5,552 nt of DNA from assembly GCA_023417635.1 (NCBI GenBank), contig JAEZFF010000054.1, forward strand, positions 1 to 5,552. Reading direction: 5' to 3'. This stretch comes from Bacillota bacterium (lineage in GTDB: Bacteria; Bacillota; Clostridia; Oscillospirales; Acutalibacteraceae). The notes below the pieces were generated by a model. That model was not told the origin of the DNA and did not search any database. It saw only the letters and a list, made by a program, of their open reading frames with translations. Below, piece after piece: positions 1 to 5,552 of this stretch (within the stretch, counting starts at the first letter, position 1; each line of letters begins with the position of its first letter). The position numbers and the translations under genes are program-made.

Positions 1-1459
1 CTTTTGCGTCAAGGTTCACCATCACATTTGTGCGCTCAATGCCCGGCGTTTCGGCAAAGCTGGTTGTATCGACGGTTGTGTTGTACATCATAATGACGCT
101 GAACGCGCCTGCAAACGATGCAAAAATCAAGATTACCGCAATCATGATACTGGATTTCTTGTTTTGAAAAATGGATTTCAGTGCAAGAAGAAGCGGCAGA
201 CTGCCTTTTGCCTTATGAAGCGGAAAATAATTCTTTTTAAAGCTATGCGTAGCGATTCCGCCCCTTAACGCTAGAATTGGCTCCAGCTTATGAATGCGGC
301 GAGAAGACAGGTAGGCAACAAGAGCCACAGCCAAGAAAATAGCGCATAGAACAATGCCGCTGATTCTGCCGTCAAATCCCTGCACCCACATCAGACCGGA
401 CTGCTGCGCAAAAATTTTAGAAATGGTCGGCGTTAGTGGGTAGGAAAGCAGAATTCCCGCTATACTGCCGGCCAAAGCAATTTGTGTGAATTGCAGCATA
501 ATGGAAAAAATAATCTGCCTGCTGGTGTAACCGATTGCTTTCAGCGACCCAATTTTCAGCATCCCCTCGTCGATGCTGTTGCTGATGCGGAACCGGATAA
601 CGGCCATGCATACCAGGACAATCAGGACGGCAAAAGTGACCATGAAAGCAGAAACCATTTCTGCCATCATGACCCTGCTGTATTTTATCAGCGGCAAGCC
701 GATGCAGTACACCAGATTATCCAGCTCTGTTGCGGAAATGTGAGTTTCCTTCCGGATAATGTCCTTCACCCCAGACTCAAGGTTGTTGTCCTGGCTCAAC
801 ACATTGGCAAAAACAAGTGAAACATCGTGCTGGCTGCCCAGCTTTTGCCGGACACTTTCCAGTGTCTGGTGAGGAAGGTAAAAGCTTAAGAAGCCGCTGT
901 CAAACGTGCTGAAGTCAACATCTTCGGTGAAGCCTTTAATGGTAAAGGTCAATTCTTTGCATTGGCTTTTGTTGCCGTCAATCTTGACGGTCAGTTTATC
1001 ATTCAGCTGGTAGCCTCCGTCAACATTTAACAAATACGGAACATAGGCCGAGAGAACCGAATCATCCGGTTCCAAATGTTTTCCGATGAACTTCCATTTG
1101 GACAAATCGCGGTTCACGCTGGCATCATTAAAAAGGAAAGCGTCGTCCCGCTTATCCCCCTTATATAAAATTGATCCTCTGGCTCCTGCCGGATTTGCTT
1201 TCTGTATCTTTTTCACAGCGCTGTTGTTCTGAAGGAAGCTGTCAACTTTACTGCTGTACAGTTGAGTGGGAATATCTAAATACAGGTCGGCAGTGTTCAG
1301 CTCCTTCGCCTGTTTTTCGAAGAATCCGCCGAAATTAACAGAAACCAGCAAACCCGCATTCAGCAGCAGGGCTGCAATCAGAAACAGGATAAACAAAGAA
1401 GCGGTGTGCCCTTTGTTTTTCCGGATATTTGCGAAGCTGAGCATGAATTCTTTGCGCAC
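1..1459 (-). CDS. FtsX/MacB-type ABC transporter permease, partial (C-terminus beyond left edge)
   Basis: The minus-strand frame is open from the start codon to the window edge, with 486 codons visible and no stop. The protein is a membrane permease expected to pair with the ATPase encoded just upstream. It shows TM1 at about residues 21-41, a large extracytoplasmic domain of roughly 225 residues (42-266), then TM2 (about 267-289), TM3 (317-340) and TM4 (366-385). The stretch with DEGMLKIGSLKAIGYTSRQI between TM2 and TM3 is the classic FtsX-domain coupling segment. A linker then leads to a second juxtamembrane segment, LALKSIFQNKKSS, and TM5 (436-458), echoing the N-terminal FANIRKNKGH before TM1. 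This indicates the duplicated, long form of the family, so several hundred residues are probably missing. GTG at 1459 is chosen because GGGGTGG lies 5 bases upstream; GTG 1468 and ATG 1444 are alternatives. It starts 2 bases after the ATPase stop, implying translational coupling. The substrate is unknown; peptides, antibiotics or lipids are typical for the family. Confidence 0.9.
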   Translation of the reverse strand, partial: MRKEFMLSFANIRKNKGHTASLFILFLIAALLLNAGLLVSVNFGGFFEKQAKELNTADLYLDIPTQLYSSKVDSFLQNNSAVKKIQKANPAGARGSILYKGDKRDDAFLFNDASVNRDLSKWKFIGKHLEPDDSVLSAYVPYLLNVDGGYQLNDKLTVKIDGNKSQCKELTFTIKGFTEDVDFSTFDSGFLSFYLPHQTLESVRQKLGSQHDVSLVFANVLSQDNNLESGVKDIIRKETHISATELDNLVYCIGLPLIKYSRVMMAEMVSAFMVTFAVLIVLVCMAVIRFRISNSIDEGMLKIGSLKAIGYTSRQIIFSIMLQFTQIALAGSIAGILLSYPLTPTISKIFAQQSGLMWVQGFDGRISGIVLCAIFLAVALVAYLSSRRIHKLEPILALRGGIATHSFKKNYFPLHKAKGSLPLLLALKSIFQNKKSSIMIAVILIFASFAGAFSVIMMYNTTVDTTSFAETPGIERTNVMVNLDAK

Positions 1460-1461
1460 GC

Positions 1462-2220
1462 CTACCACCCCATTTCCACAAGGAAGGAGGCAAGCTTTTC
1501 ATGGCGTTCCTTGCTGCCGCTTACATATTTGCCCAGGTTGCAGACGCCGTTAATGACACCGTCGCGGAGATACAGAATGCGGTTTCCGCGCCGTGCGGAT
1601 TTTAAATCATGCGTCACCATGATGATACTCTGGCCCTCGCTGTTTACATCCGTCAGCACGTCAAGTGCCGCCTTGCCGGAAGCTGAATTCAGCGCGCCGG
1701 TCGGCTCATCGGCAAAAACGACTTTAGGCTGATTGATTAAAGCGCGGACGATGGCGGCACGCTGTGTTTCCCCGCCGGAAAGCTGTGTAGGAAACTTCCG
1801 CCAGATGTTCTCCGTCAGCCCAACTTTTTTCAGCAGCTGCGTTGCCCGTTCGAGGATTGCCTTTTTGTCTTTGCTGACAAGGTAGCCCGCCGTGAGGATA
1901 TTGTCGAGAATGCTCATGTTATCCAGCAAAAACATCTGCTGAAAAACAAAGCCGCAGTTCTGCCGGCGGAAAACCGCCAGTTTGTCGCTGGAAAGCTTCG
2001 TGATTTCCTGTCCTAAAAAGCTGATGGAGCCGAGCGTCGGTTTATCCATACCGGAAAGTGCGTAAAGGAGCGTCGATTTTCCTGCGCCGGATGGTCCCAT
2101 GATGACGGTAAAGTCGCCTTGATAAATTTCAATACTCAAATTTTCCAGCACATGCTGCTGCATGCCGCCGCTGGAAAAGGTCTTGCAGAGTTTATCGGTT
2201 GATAGAATAACATTGCTCAT
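1462..2220 (-). CDS. LolD/MacB-type ABC transporter ATP-binding protein
   Basis: This 252-residue cytoplasmic ATPase would power the FtsX-type permease downstream. All nucleotide-binding motifs are intact: Walker A GPSGAGKST (42-50), Q-loop in FVFQQ (Q94/Q95), signature LSGGE (147-151), Walker B VVFADE (167-172, catalytic E172), the ADEPTGALNSASG D-loop region typical of the LolD/MacB/FtsE clade, and H-loop H204. After the core there is a tail of about 25 residues ending in VEMGW, which I associate with clostridial ATPases paired with large FtsX permeases (recollection of the family, not checked). The start is ATG 2220, because AGGAGGG sits 6 bases upstream; an in-frame ATG 30 bases further upstream lies within the leader hairpin and has no such site. 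It has its own promoter and follows the kinase gene by 122 bases, so it can be expressed separately from the two-component pair. The transported substrate cannot be told from sequence. Confidence 0.95.
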   Translation of the reverse strand: MSNVILSTDKLCKTFSSGGMQQHVLENLSIEIYQGDFTVIMGPSGAGKSTLLYALSGMDKPTLGSISFLGQEITKLSSDKLAVFRRQNCGFVFQQMFLLDNMSILDNILTAGYLVSKDKKAILERATQLLKKVGLTENIWRKFPTQLSGGETQRAAIVRALINQPKVVFADEPTGALNSASGKAALDVLTDVNSEGQSIIMVTHDLKSARRGNRILYLRDGVINGVCNLGKYVSGSKERHEKLASFLVEMGW

Positions 2221-2226
2221 TGTTTT

Positions 2227-2233
2227 CCCTCCT
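2227..2233 (-). promoter_or_regulatory. Ribosome binding site of the LolD-type ATPase
   Basis: The minus strand reads AGGAGGG here, a near-perfect anti-SD match 6 bases before ATG 2220. It fixes the start of the ATPase and rules out the longer frame beginning at 2250. It lies directly after the T-rich tail of the leader hairpin. Confidence 0.85.
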
Positions 2234-2288
2234 AAAAAATAAGGCTGCAAAATAGCTTCCTTAAAAAAGGCGTTTTGCTTTTTGCAGC
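2234..2288 (-). terminator. Leader hairpin with T-rich tail (candidate terminator or attenuator)
   Basis: The arms GCTGCAAAA (2288-2280) and TTTTGCAGC (2252-2244) are perfect 9-base complements on the minus strand. The stem can continue as AGC/GCT (2279-2277 with 2256-2254) past a one-base bulge, and an inner CCTT/AAGG hairpin (2270-2267 with 2262-2259) caps it. The last arm is followed by CTTATTTTTT (2243-2234), like an intrinsic terminator tail. It could end the regulator-kinase transcript before the ATPase gene, or act as a conditional attenuator. A transcript starting from the promoter at 2292-2321 would begin near 2285, inside the first arm, so it would carry only a shortened stem. The stem is rather A/T-rich and has a bulge, so termination efficiency is uncertain. 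Confidence 0.5.
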
Positions 2289-2291
2289 TTT

Positions 2292-2321
2292 ATTATAGTC
2301 CGGGGATGCTTAACGTGTCTT
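2292..2321 (-). promoter_or_regulatory. Promoter of the ATPase-permease operon
   Basis: The minus strand has a perfect TATAAT -10 box at 2297-2292. The best -35 candidate is AAGACA (2321-2316), a 4/6 match at an 18-base spacing, so the -35 is weak. A weak -35 combined with tandem repeats covering that position is what is expected of a promoter that needs an OmpR-family activator. The predicted start of transcription is near 2285. Confidence 0.65.
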
Positions 2322-2349
2322 TGCCCAGTCCTTAACCAAACCTTAAATC
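2306..2349 (-). repeat. Four tandem 11-base direct repeats, candidate response-regulator binding site
   Basis: Read on the minus strand, four consecutive 11-base units are GATTTAAGGTT (2349-2339), TGGTTAAGGAC (2338-2328), TGGGCAAAGAC (2327-2317) and ACGTTAAGCAT (2316-2306). Units 1, 2 and 4 share TTAAG at the same offset, and units 2 and 3 match at 8 of 11 positions. An 11-base period is one helical turn and is the standard arrangement for head-to-tail dimers of OmpR/PhoB-family regulators. The TTAAG core of the last unit ends 11 bases before the TATAAT box, so the array replaces or covers the -35. The first unit overlaps the kinase stop codon. The likely ligand is the response regulator encoded at 4310-3636; that assignment is inference. 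Confidence 0.6.
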
Positions 2350-3626
2350 TTTTCCGGTACAACTGCCAATTTCAAAGTGACCGCAAACCCGTCTTCCAGG
2401 TTCCGGCACACCATGCCGCCCGACATCCTGTTCATCAGATATTTGGAAATATAAAGCCCAAGGCCGGCTCCGTTTCTGCCCTGTGCGTTTTTAGCCCGGT
2501 AGTATTTGTGTGAAATGAGCGGAAGCTCTTCCGGTGAAACACCCTGCCCAAAATCGCGGATTTCCACTTCCAGGTACTGCCCTTGAAGCGAGAAAGCAAC
2601 GCTGATGGAAGTACCGGCATACTTATACGAATTGCTGATAACATTATCAATCACCTGCTGAAGCCGCTGTGGATCTGCCTGAACCATACAGTCCGGTATG
2701 GGGGAAACCACCGTGCTGCCATTATAGTCGGCAGCGCGTATCATTTTGCCAAGTATGGTGCTTGGCTGCCTGGAAACCGTCACGCTGAGCCTTTGCAGTT
2801 CTTCCAGCGTAGCATTGAACAAGTTCGTAATCAACGCATTGATTTGGTCTGCTTTGGAGTCGATAATGGCCAGCCGCCTGTTCTCCTCGCTGTTATCCGT
2901 CTTTACCATCATGATTTCAGAAACGGCCTTAATAGAAGCGACAGGCGTTTTTATATCATGGCTTAGGGATGCAACCAGCTCTTTTTTGCTTTCGTTTGCC
3001 TGCCGCTCGCTTTCCCGCGCTTTTGCAAGTTCATGGCGCATCAAGTCAAAACTCTCTGTAAAAGCCCCAAACAGGTTGCCCCTATCCATTTCCAGCGGAA
3101 TATCAAAATTTCCTTCCGCAACCCGGCTGGCAAACGACCGCAGCTTACGGAACGGACGAAAAATGTAATGGTCTATGAAAAGGGAATCGATGACAACAAA
3201 CAGAATCAGGCAAAATATCAGGCCAACACAGGCCAGCATCAGGTGGTTCCGGAACCCCGCCCATTCCCTTTCAGTCTGATTGTAAAGAATCAGTTTTCCG
3301 TAATATTTTCCACCGCGGGAAATGTCGACAATCGTATCCCGGTTGGCTACAGCATCGCTCAGATTTTCATTCAGGCCTTCCCGGGTAGTCCCAACGAGGT
3401 TTCCACCGCCGTCAAGCACAACATAATCCAAGTGGTAAGAAAGGCAGGGCAAACTGCCGCTTTTTAGGCTCCCCCACTGTTCCGCAAGCGACTGCGCAAT
3501 ATCATTTACGGCTACCGGGTCCAGTTTGGCACTGGCGGTGGCATTTTCCCTGAAAACGTAAACAATGGCAAAAAGAGCCGCCAGTAAAACAGCAATCGCC
3601 AAAGCCGCCGCTTTTTTTACTGTCAT
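2343..3626 (-). CDS. Sensor histidine kinase, two-transmembrane with HAMP domain
   Basis: This 427-residue membrane kinase would phosphorylate the response regulator encoded just upstream. Domain order: TM1 (about 5-25); an extracytoplasmic region of about 100 residues (26-127) whose YVVLDGGGNLVGTT and later GKYYGKLILYN strands suggest a small PAS/Cache-like sensor fold (inference); TM2 (128-150); HAMP (about 153-205); a HisKA dimerisation domain with SLSHDIKTP (220-228, phospho-acceptor H223); and a HATPase domain with N-box NVISNSYKY (N328, N332), G1 box DFGQGV (358-363), YYRAKN lid region and G2 box GAGLGL (386-391). All catalytic motifs are present and the length is normal for the class. 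ATG 3626 is preceded by AGGAGAG at 4 bases. Because it has a real extracytoplasmic domain, it is not a BceS-type intramembrane-sensing kinase and may sense a ligand directly. The stop lies inside the first 11-base repeat unit. Confidence 0.95.
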   Translation of the reverse strand: MTVKKAAALAIAVLLAALFAIVYVFRENATASAKLDPVAVNDIAQSLAEQWGSLKSGSLPCLSYHLDYVVLDGGGNLVGTTREGLNENLSDAVANRDTIVDISRGGKYYGKLILYNQTEREWAGFRNHLMLACVGLIFCLILFVVIDSLFIDHYIFRPFRKLRSFASRVAEGNFDIPLEMDRGNLFGAFTESFDLMRHELAKARESERQANESKKELVASLSHDIKTPVASIKAVSEIMMVKTDNSEENRRLAIIDSKADQINALITNLFNATLEELQRLSVTVSRQPSTILGKMIRAADYNGSTVVSPIPDCMVQADPQRLQQVIDNVISNSYKYAGTSISVAFSLQGQYLEVEIRDFGQGVSPEELPLISHKYYRAKNAQGRNGAGLGLYISKYLMNRMSGGMVCRNLEDGFAVTLKLAVVPEKI

Positions 3627-3630
3627 GGCA

Positions 3631-3637
3631 CTCTCCT
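3631..3637 (-). promoter_or_regulatory. Kinase ribosome binding site overlapping the regulator stop codon
   Basis: The minus strand reads TAGGAGAG: the TAG stop of the response regulator (3638-3636) overlaps the AGGAGAG ribosome binding site, 4 bases before the kinase ATG at 3626. This layout implies translational coupling of regulator and kinase and a single transcript. Confidence 0.8.
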
Positions 3638-4310
3638 AATCATCTTCAAACGAATATCCTTTTCCCCACACAGTTTTAATGTATCGCGGTTCATTGGGGT
3701 TTTCCTCTATTTTCTCGCGCAGCCTGCGAATGTGAACATTTAATGTTCCGTCGCCGGTAAATCCGCTGCCCCACACGTTTTGAAACAGTTCTTCTTTGGA
3801 AACGACGCGGCTCTTGTTCTGAACCAGATAAACAAGCAGTTTGTACTCCATGGCTTTCAGCTTGATTTCATCTCCGTTTTTCAGGAGCTTCTCTTTTGCC
3901 GTATCAATCTGAAAATCTCCAAAGTGCAAAAATTCTACGTTTCCCCTACATCGTTTCAGCGTTGCTTTTACCTTGGCCAGAAGGATACTGAGGGAATACG
4001 GCTTTTGTATGTAGTCATCTCCGCCGATATTCAGTGCAAGCAGCACATCATCCTCGCTGGTTCTCGCACTGATGAAAAGAATCGGGATGCTGGTTGCAGC
4101 CCTGATTCTTTTGCAGACCTGGAACCCGGACGCCTGCTTCAAATTAATATCCAGTAAAATCAAGTCCGTCGTGTTTTTTGAAAAAAAATCGAAGCAGGCT
4201 TTTTCATCGGCCGCCCAAAACGTTTTCACGCCAAACAGATTAAAGTATTCGCAAGTGCTCTGAGAAAGCGCTTCTTCATCATCTACAATCAAGCAGTCAT
4301 ACTCCGGCAT
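3636..4310 (-). CDS. OmpR/PhoB-family response regulator
   Basis: This 224-residue cytoplasmic transcription factor has an N-terminal receiver domain (about 1-120) and a C-terminal winged-helix DNA-binding domain (about 125-224). The receiver has the acidic pair D10/D11, phospho-acceptor D54 in LILLDINL, the switch S81 in FISAR, and K103-P104 in IQKPYS, so it should be a functional phosphorylation target. The effector ends with the typical RRLREKIEENP recognition-helix region and the KTVWGKGYSF wing. ATG 4310 has AGGAAG (4322-4317) 6 bases upstream. The gene leads the minus-strand cluster and is 9 bases from the kinase. Its most likely target in the window is the tandem 11-base repeat array before the ATPase gene. 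No similar array is seen before its own gene, so autoregulation is not evident. Confidence 0.96.
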   Translation of the reverse strand: MPEYDCLIVDDEEALSQSTCEYFNLFGVKTFWAADEKACFDFFSKNTTDLILLDINLKQASGFQVCKRIRAATSIPILFISARTSEDDVLLALNIGGDDYIQKPYSLSILLAKVKATLKRCRGNVEFLHFGDFQIDTAKEKLLKNGDEIKLKAMEYKLLVYLVQNKSRVVSKEELFQNVWGSGFTGDGTLNVHIRRLREKIEENPNEPRYIKTVWGKGYSFEDD

Positions 4311-4400
4311 AGCAGTCTTCCTTTCAGCCTTTGCAGCAATAAAATGGTTTTGCCCGGCCCCATGCCGCCGGTCTTGTTTTCCGTTTTCCGAAACATTGTT

Positions 4401-4429
4401 ATTTTACCACATTCCGGCAGTCCAGTCCA
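4401..4429 (-). promoter_or_regulatory. Candidate promoter of the regulator-kinase operon
   Basis: The minus strand shows TGGACT (4429-4424), a 17-base spacer, and TAAAAT (4406-4401). The -10 is preceded by TGG, giving an extended TGn -10 element. Both hexamers are partial matches (4/6 and 5/6). Transcription would start near 4394, leaving a leader of about 84 bases before ATG 4310. That leader contains a tandem GTTTTCC pair on the plus strand (4376-4389) with no known role. Confidence 0.45.
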
Positions 4430-4512
4430 TTTCGATGCACGCCGCATCCCCTGCTGCTCTGGCATAGCTTTTGCTCTGCTCTCCACCGCTCTCAGCCATC
4501 CCAAAAATATGT

Positions 4513-4551
4513 CGGTTAAAAATCAACCGCACCTGTCAACCGAACGGTTGA
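4513..4551. promoter_or_regulatory. Double inverted-repeat operator, TetR-like
   Basis: The plus strand holds a perfect dyad TCAACCG-AA-CGGTTGA (4536-4551). Just upstream a second, wider inverted pair uses the same half-site: CGGTT (4513-4517) and AACCG (4525-4529), separated by 7 bases. TCAACCG occurs twice directly, 13 bases apart (4523 and 4536). Short perfect dyads with an AACCG/CGGTT core are common for TetR-family repressors, which often control ABC-2 export operons. The dyad falls between the proposed -35 and -10 of the plus-strand ATPase, a repressing position. No TetR gene is visible in the window, so the regulator class is inference. Confidence 0.6.
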
Positions 4552-4561
4552 TTCTTATTTT
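4533..4561 (+). promoter_or_regulatory. Candidate promoter of the ABC-2-type ATPase gene
   Basis: CTGTCA (4533-4538), a 17-base spacer and TATTTT (4556-4561) form a 4/6 plus 4/6 SigA-like promoter with the perfect dyad inside the spacer. The start would be near 4568, about 30 bases before ATG 4600. A rival is the extended -10 TGCTACGAT (4571-4579), but it would start transcription at about the ribosome binding site, so it is less attractive. Both are weak matches. Confidence 0.3.
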
Positions 4562-4585
4562 TGTGCTTTCTGCTACGATAAGTGC

Positions 4586-4590
4586 AGGAG
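4586..4590 (+). promoter_or_regulatory. Ribosome binding site deciding the ABC-2-type ATPase start
   Basis: AGGAG lies 9 bases before ATG 4600. It sits directly against the in-frame ATG 4591 and inside the frame beginning at GTG 4582, so both of those upstream starts are unlikely. Confidence 0.8.
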
Positions 4591-4599
4591 ATGATTCAC

Positions 4600-5541
4600 A
4601 TGGAAACATTGCTATCTGTAAAAAATTTAGAAAAAAGCTTTCAGAAAAATAAAGTGCTGAAAGGCCTTAGTTTTCAGGCTTACCGCGGCGAAATTCTATG
4701 TATCTTAGGGCCAAACGGTGCCGGGAAAAGCACTACCATTAATATTCTTACTGCGGCGCTTCGGAGCGACGGCGGAGAAATCCACTTTCATGGCAAGCCA
4801 ATCAACGGCCGCCGGATGCACTCCTACAAGCAGTCGCTCGGCATTGTTCCGCAGGACATTGCACTTTACGACGAGTTAAGTGCTGAGCGGAATCTCCGCT
4901 TTTTCGCTTCCCTTTACGGCCTGCATGGGGAAGCCCTCCAAAAAGCGGTAGACAGCGCACTGGTATTTGCCGGCCTGGAAGACCGCCGGAACGATAAGGT
5001 GAAAACCTTTTCCGGCGGTATGAAACGCCGCCTGAATATTGCCTGTGCCATTGCGCACCATCCGCAGCTTGTCATTATGGATGAACCGACCGTCGGCATT
5101 GACCCGCAGAGCCGCAACCACATTCTGGACTCTATTAAGAAACTGCGCGACAGCGGCATGACCATCATCTACACCACACATTATATGGAAGAAGTAGAGG
5201 CAATCTCCTCCCGCATTATCATCATGGACCACGGCTCCATTATTGCCGAAGGCACAAAGGAAAGCCTGAAGGAAGATATTGAAAATGAAAAACAGTACAT
5301 CATTCAGGTCGAGGGTACCTGCAGCATTCCTAAAAATGAGTTTTTCACCATTGAAGGAGTAAAAGACGTTTCCATTGATAAGGGAACTCTACAGATTACT
5401 TCCGTTAAAGGCGTGGAAAATCTGGACCGCATTATCGCCCTTCTGACCGGGCACGGTGAAAAAATTCAAAACATCACAAGTGAATCCGCAAGCCTTGAGA
5501 CCGTCTTCCTGAAGCTGACGGGCCGCCGGCTGCGCGACTGA
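4600..5541 (+). CDS. ABC-2-type transporter ATP-binding protein (DrrA/CcmA-like)
   Basis: This 313-residue cytoplasmic ATPase belongs to the ABC-2 exporter class, a different class from the LolD-type ATPase on the other strand. Motifs: Walker A GPNGAGKST (37-45), Q-loop Q85 in IVPQD, signature FSGGM (137-141, the usual variant in this class), Walker B LVIMDEP (157-163, catalytic E162), D-loop region VGIDPQSR, and H-loop H194. Residues about 225-313 form the C-terminal extension seen in DrrA-like ATPases, ending with the characteristic SLETVFLKLTGRRLRD. All catalytic residues are present and the length is normal. The gene is divergent from the two-component cluster, has a dyad operator upstream, and is followed at once by another ribosome binding site, so it probably leads an operon with an ABC-2 permease. 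The substrate is unknown; drugs, peptides and other small molecules are known for the family. Confidence 0.96.
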   Translation: METLLSVKNLEKSFQKNKVLKGLSFQAYRGEILCILGPNGAGKSTTINILTAALRSDGGEIHFHGKPINGRRMHSYKQSLGIVPQDIALYDELSAERNLRFFASLYGLHGEALQKAVDSALVFAGLEDRRNDKVKTFSGGMKRRLNIACAIAHHPQLVIMDEPTVGIDPQSRNHILDSIKKLRDSGMTIIYTTHYMEEVEAISSRIIIMDHGSIIAEGTKESLKEDIENEKQYIIQVEGTCSIPKNEFFTIEGVKDVSIDKGTLQITSVKGVENLDRIIALLTGHGEKIQNITSESASLETVFLKLTGRRLRD

Positions 5542-5547
5542 AAGGAG
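5542..5547 (+). promoter_or_regulatory. Ribosome binding site for a gene beyond the right edge
   Basis: AAGGAG follows directly after the TGA stop of the ABC-2-type ATPase, with only five bases left in the window. It implies a tightly linked downstream gene, by family habit an ABC-2 membrane permease. The start codon is outside the window. Confidence 0.7.
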
Positions 5548-5552
5548 AAAAA

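Noticed and set aside
482..820. Plus-strand 112-codon frame
   Set aside because: It lies antisense within the permease frame, which has clear FtsX-domain features; its translation is rich in H, Q, N and D with no recognisable domain.
2221..2250. A longer ATPase start at ATG 2250
   Set aside because: It lies within the leader hairpin and lacks a ribosome binding site, while ATG 2220 has AGGAGGG at 6 bases and matches the usual N-terminus of the family.
2583..3467. Overlapping plus-strand frames opposite the histidine kinase
   Set aside because: They are shadows of the kinase, whose H, N, G1 and G2 boxes are all in the minus-strand frame.
4354..4371. CCGGC/GCCGG inverted repeat as a terminator in the divergent region
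   Set aside because: The stem is only 5 bases with an 8-base loop, no gene ends nearby, and the T-rich stretch after it is interrupted.
4376..4390. Tandem GTTTTCC repeat in the regulator leader
   Set aside because: Two short copies only; no periodic extension and no link to the 11-base array, so it may be chance.
4289..4504. Minus-strand 71-codon frame upstream of the response regulator containing GMGPGKT, which resembles a P-loop
   Set aside because: It lacks a ribosome binding site before its ATG at 4504, overlaps the well-supported regulator start in another frame, and spans the proposed promoter. The P-loop resemblance is a few residues in a short frame and is likely chance.
4548..4579. 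Promoter reading TTGATT to TACGAT on the plus strand, a MerR-type long-spacer promoter
   Set aside because: The spacer would be 20 bases and the dyad overlaps the -35 rather than sitting in the spacer as MerR sites do; the start would also fall on the ribosome binding site.

Overview
The window looks like a chromosomal segment from a low-to-mid-GC Gram-positive bacterium, most likely a member of the Clostridia. This is inferred from base composition near one half G+C, strong AGGAGG-type ribosome binding sites, SigA-like promoter elements, and a gene set typical of that group. No rRNA, tRNA, mobile element or CRISPR array is visible, and the species cannot be named from the sequence.

The left four fifths hold one signalling and export module, all on the minus strand. 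In transcription order it is: an OmpR-family response regulator (4310 to 3636), a two-transmembrane sensor histidine kinase (3626 to 2343), a 122-base gap with its own promoter and regulatory signals, a LolD/MacB-type ABC ATPase (2220 to 1462), and an FtsX/MacB-type permease that starts at 1459 and runs off the left edge with 486 codons visible. The regulator and kinase are 9 bases apart and the ATPase and permease 2 bases apart, so each pair is probably co-transcribed. The simplest model is that the kinase senses an envelope signal, phosphorylates the regulator, and the regulator switches on the exporter.

The gap between kinase and ATPase is the most informative non-coding part. It holds four tandem 11-base units (TTAAG core in three of them) lying just upstream of a perfect TATAAT -10 box, as expected for an OmpR-family activator site. 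It is followed by an inverted repeat with a T-rich tail just before the ATPase ribosome binding site, which may be a terminator for the upstream pair, an attenuator, or both.

A 289-base divergent intergenic region (4311 to 4599) separates this module from a second, different exporter on the plus strand: a DrrA/CcmA-like ABC-2-type ATPase (4600 to 5541), followed by a ribosome binding site for a gene beyond the right edge, probably its membrane permease. Its upstream region has a perfect 16-base dyad plus a second inverted pair of the same half-site, resembling a TetR-family operator. No regulator gene for it is in the window.

All protein families are known ones. I do not see a clearly new biological system; the value lies in the cis-regulatory architecture that links the genes.
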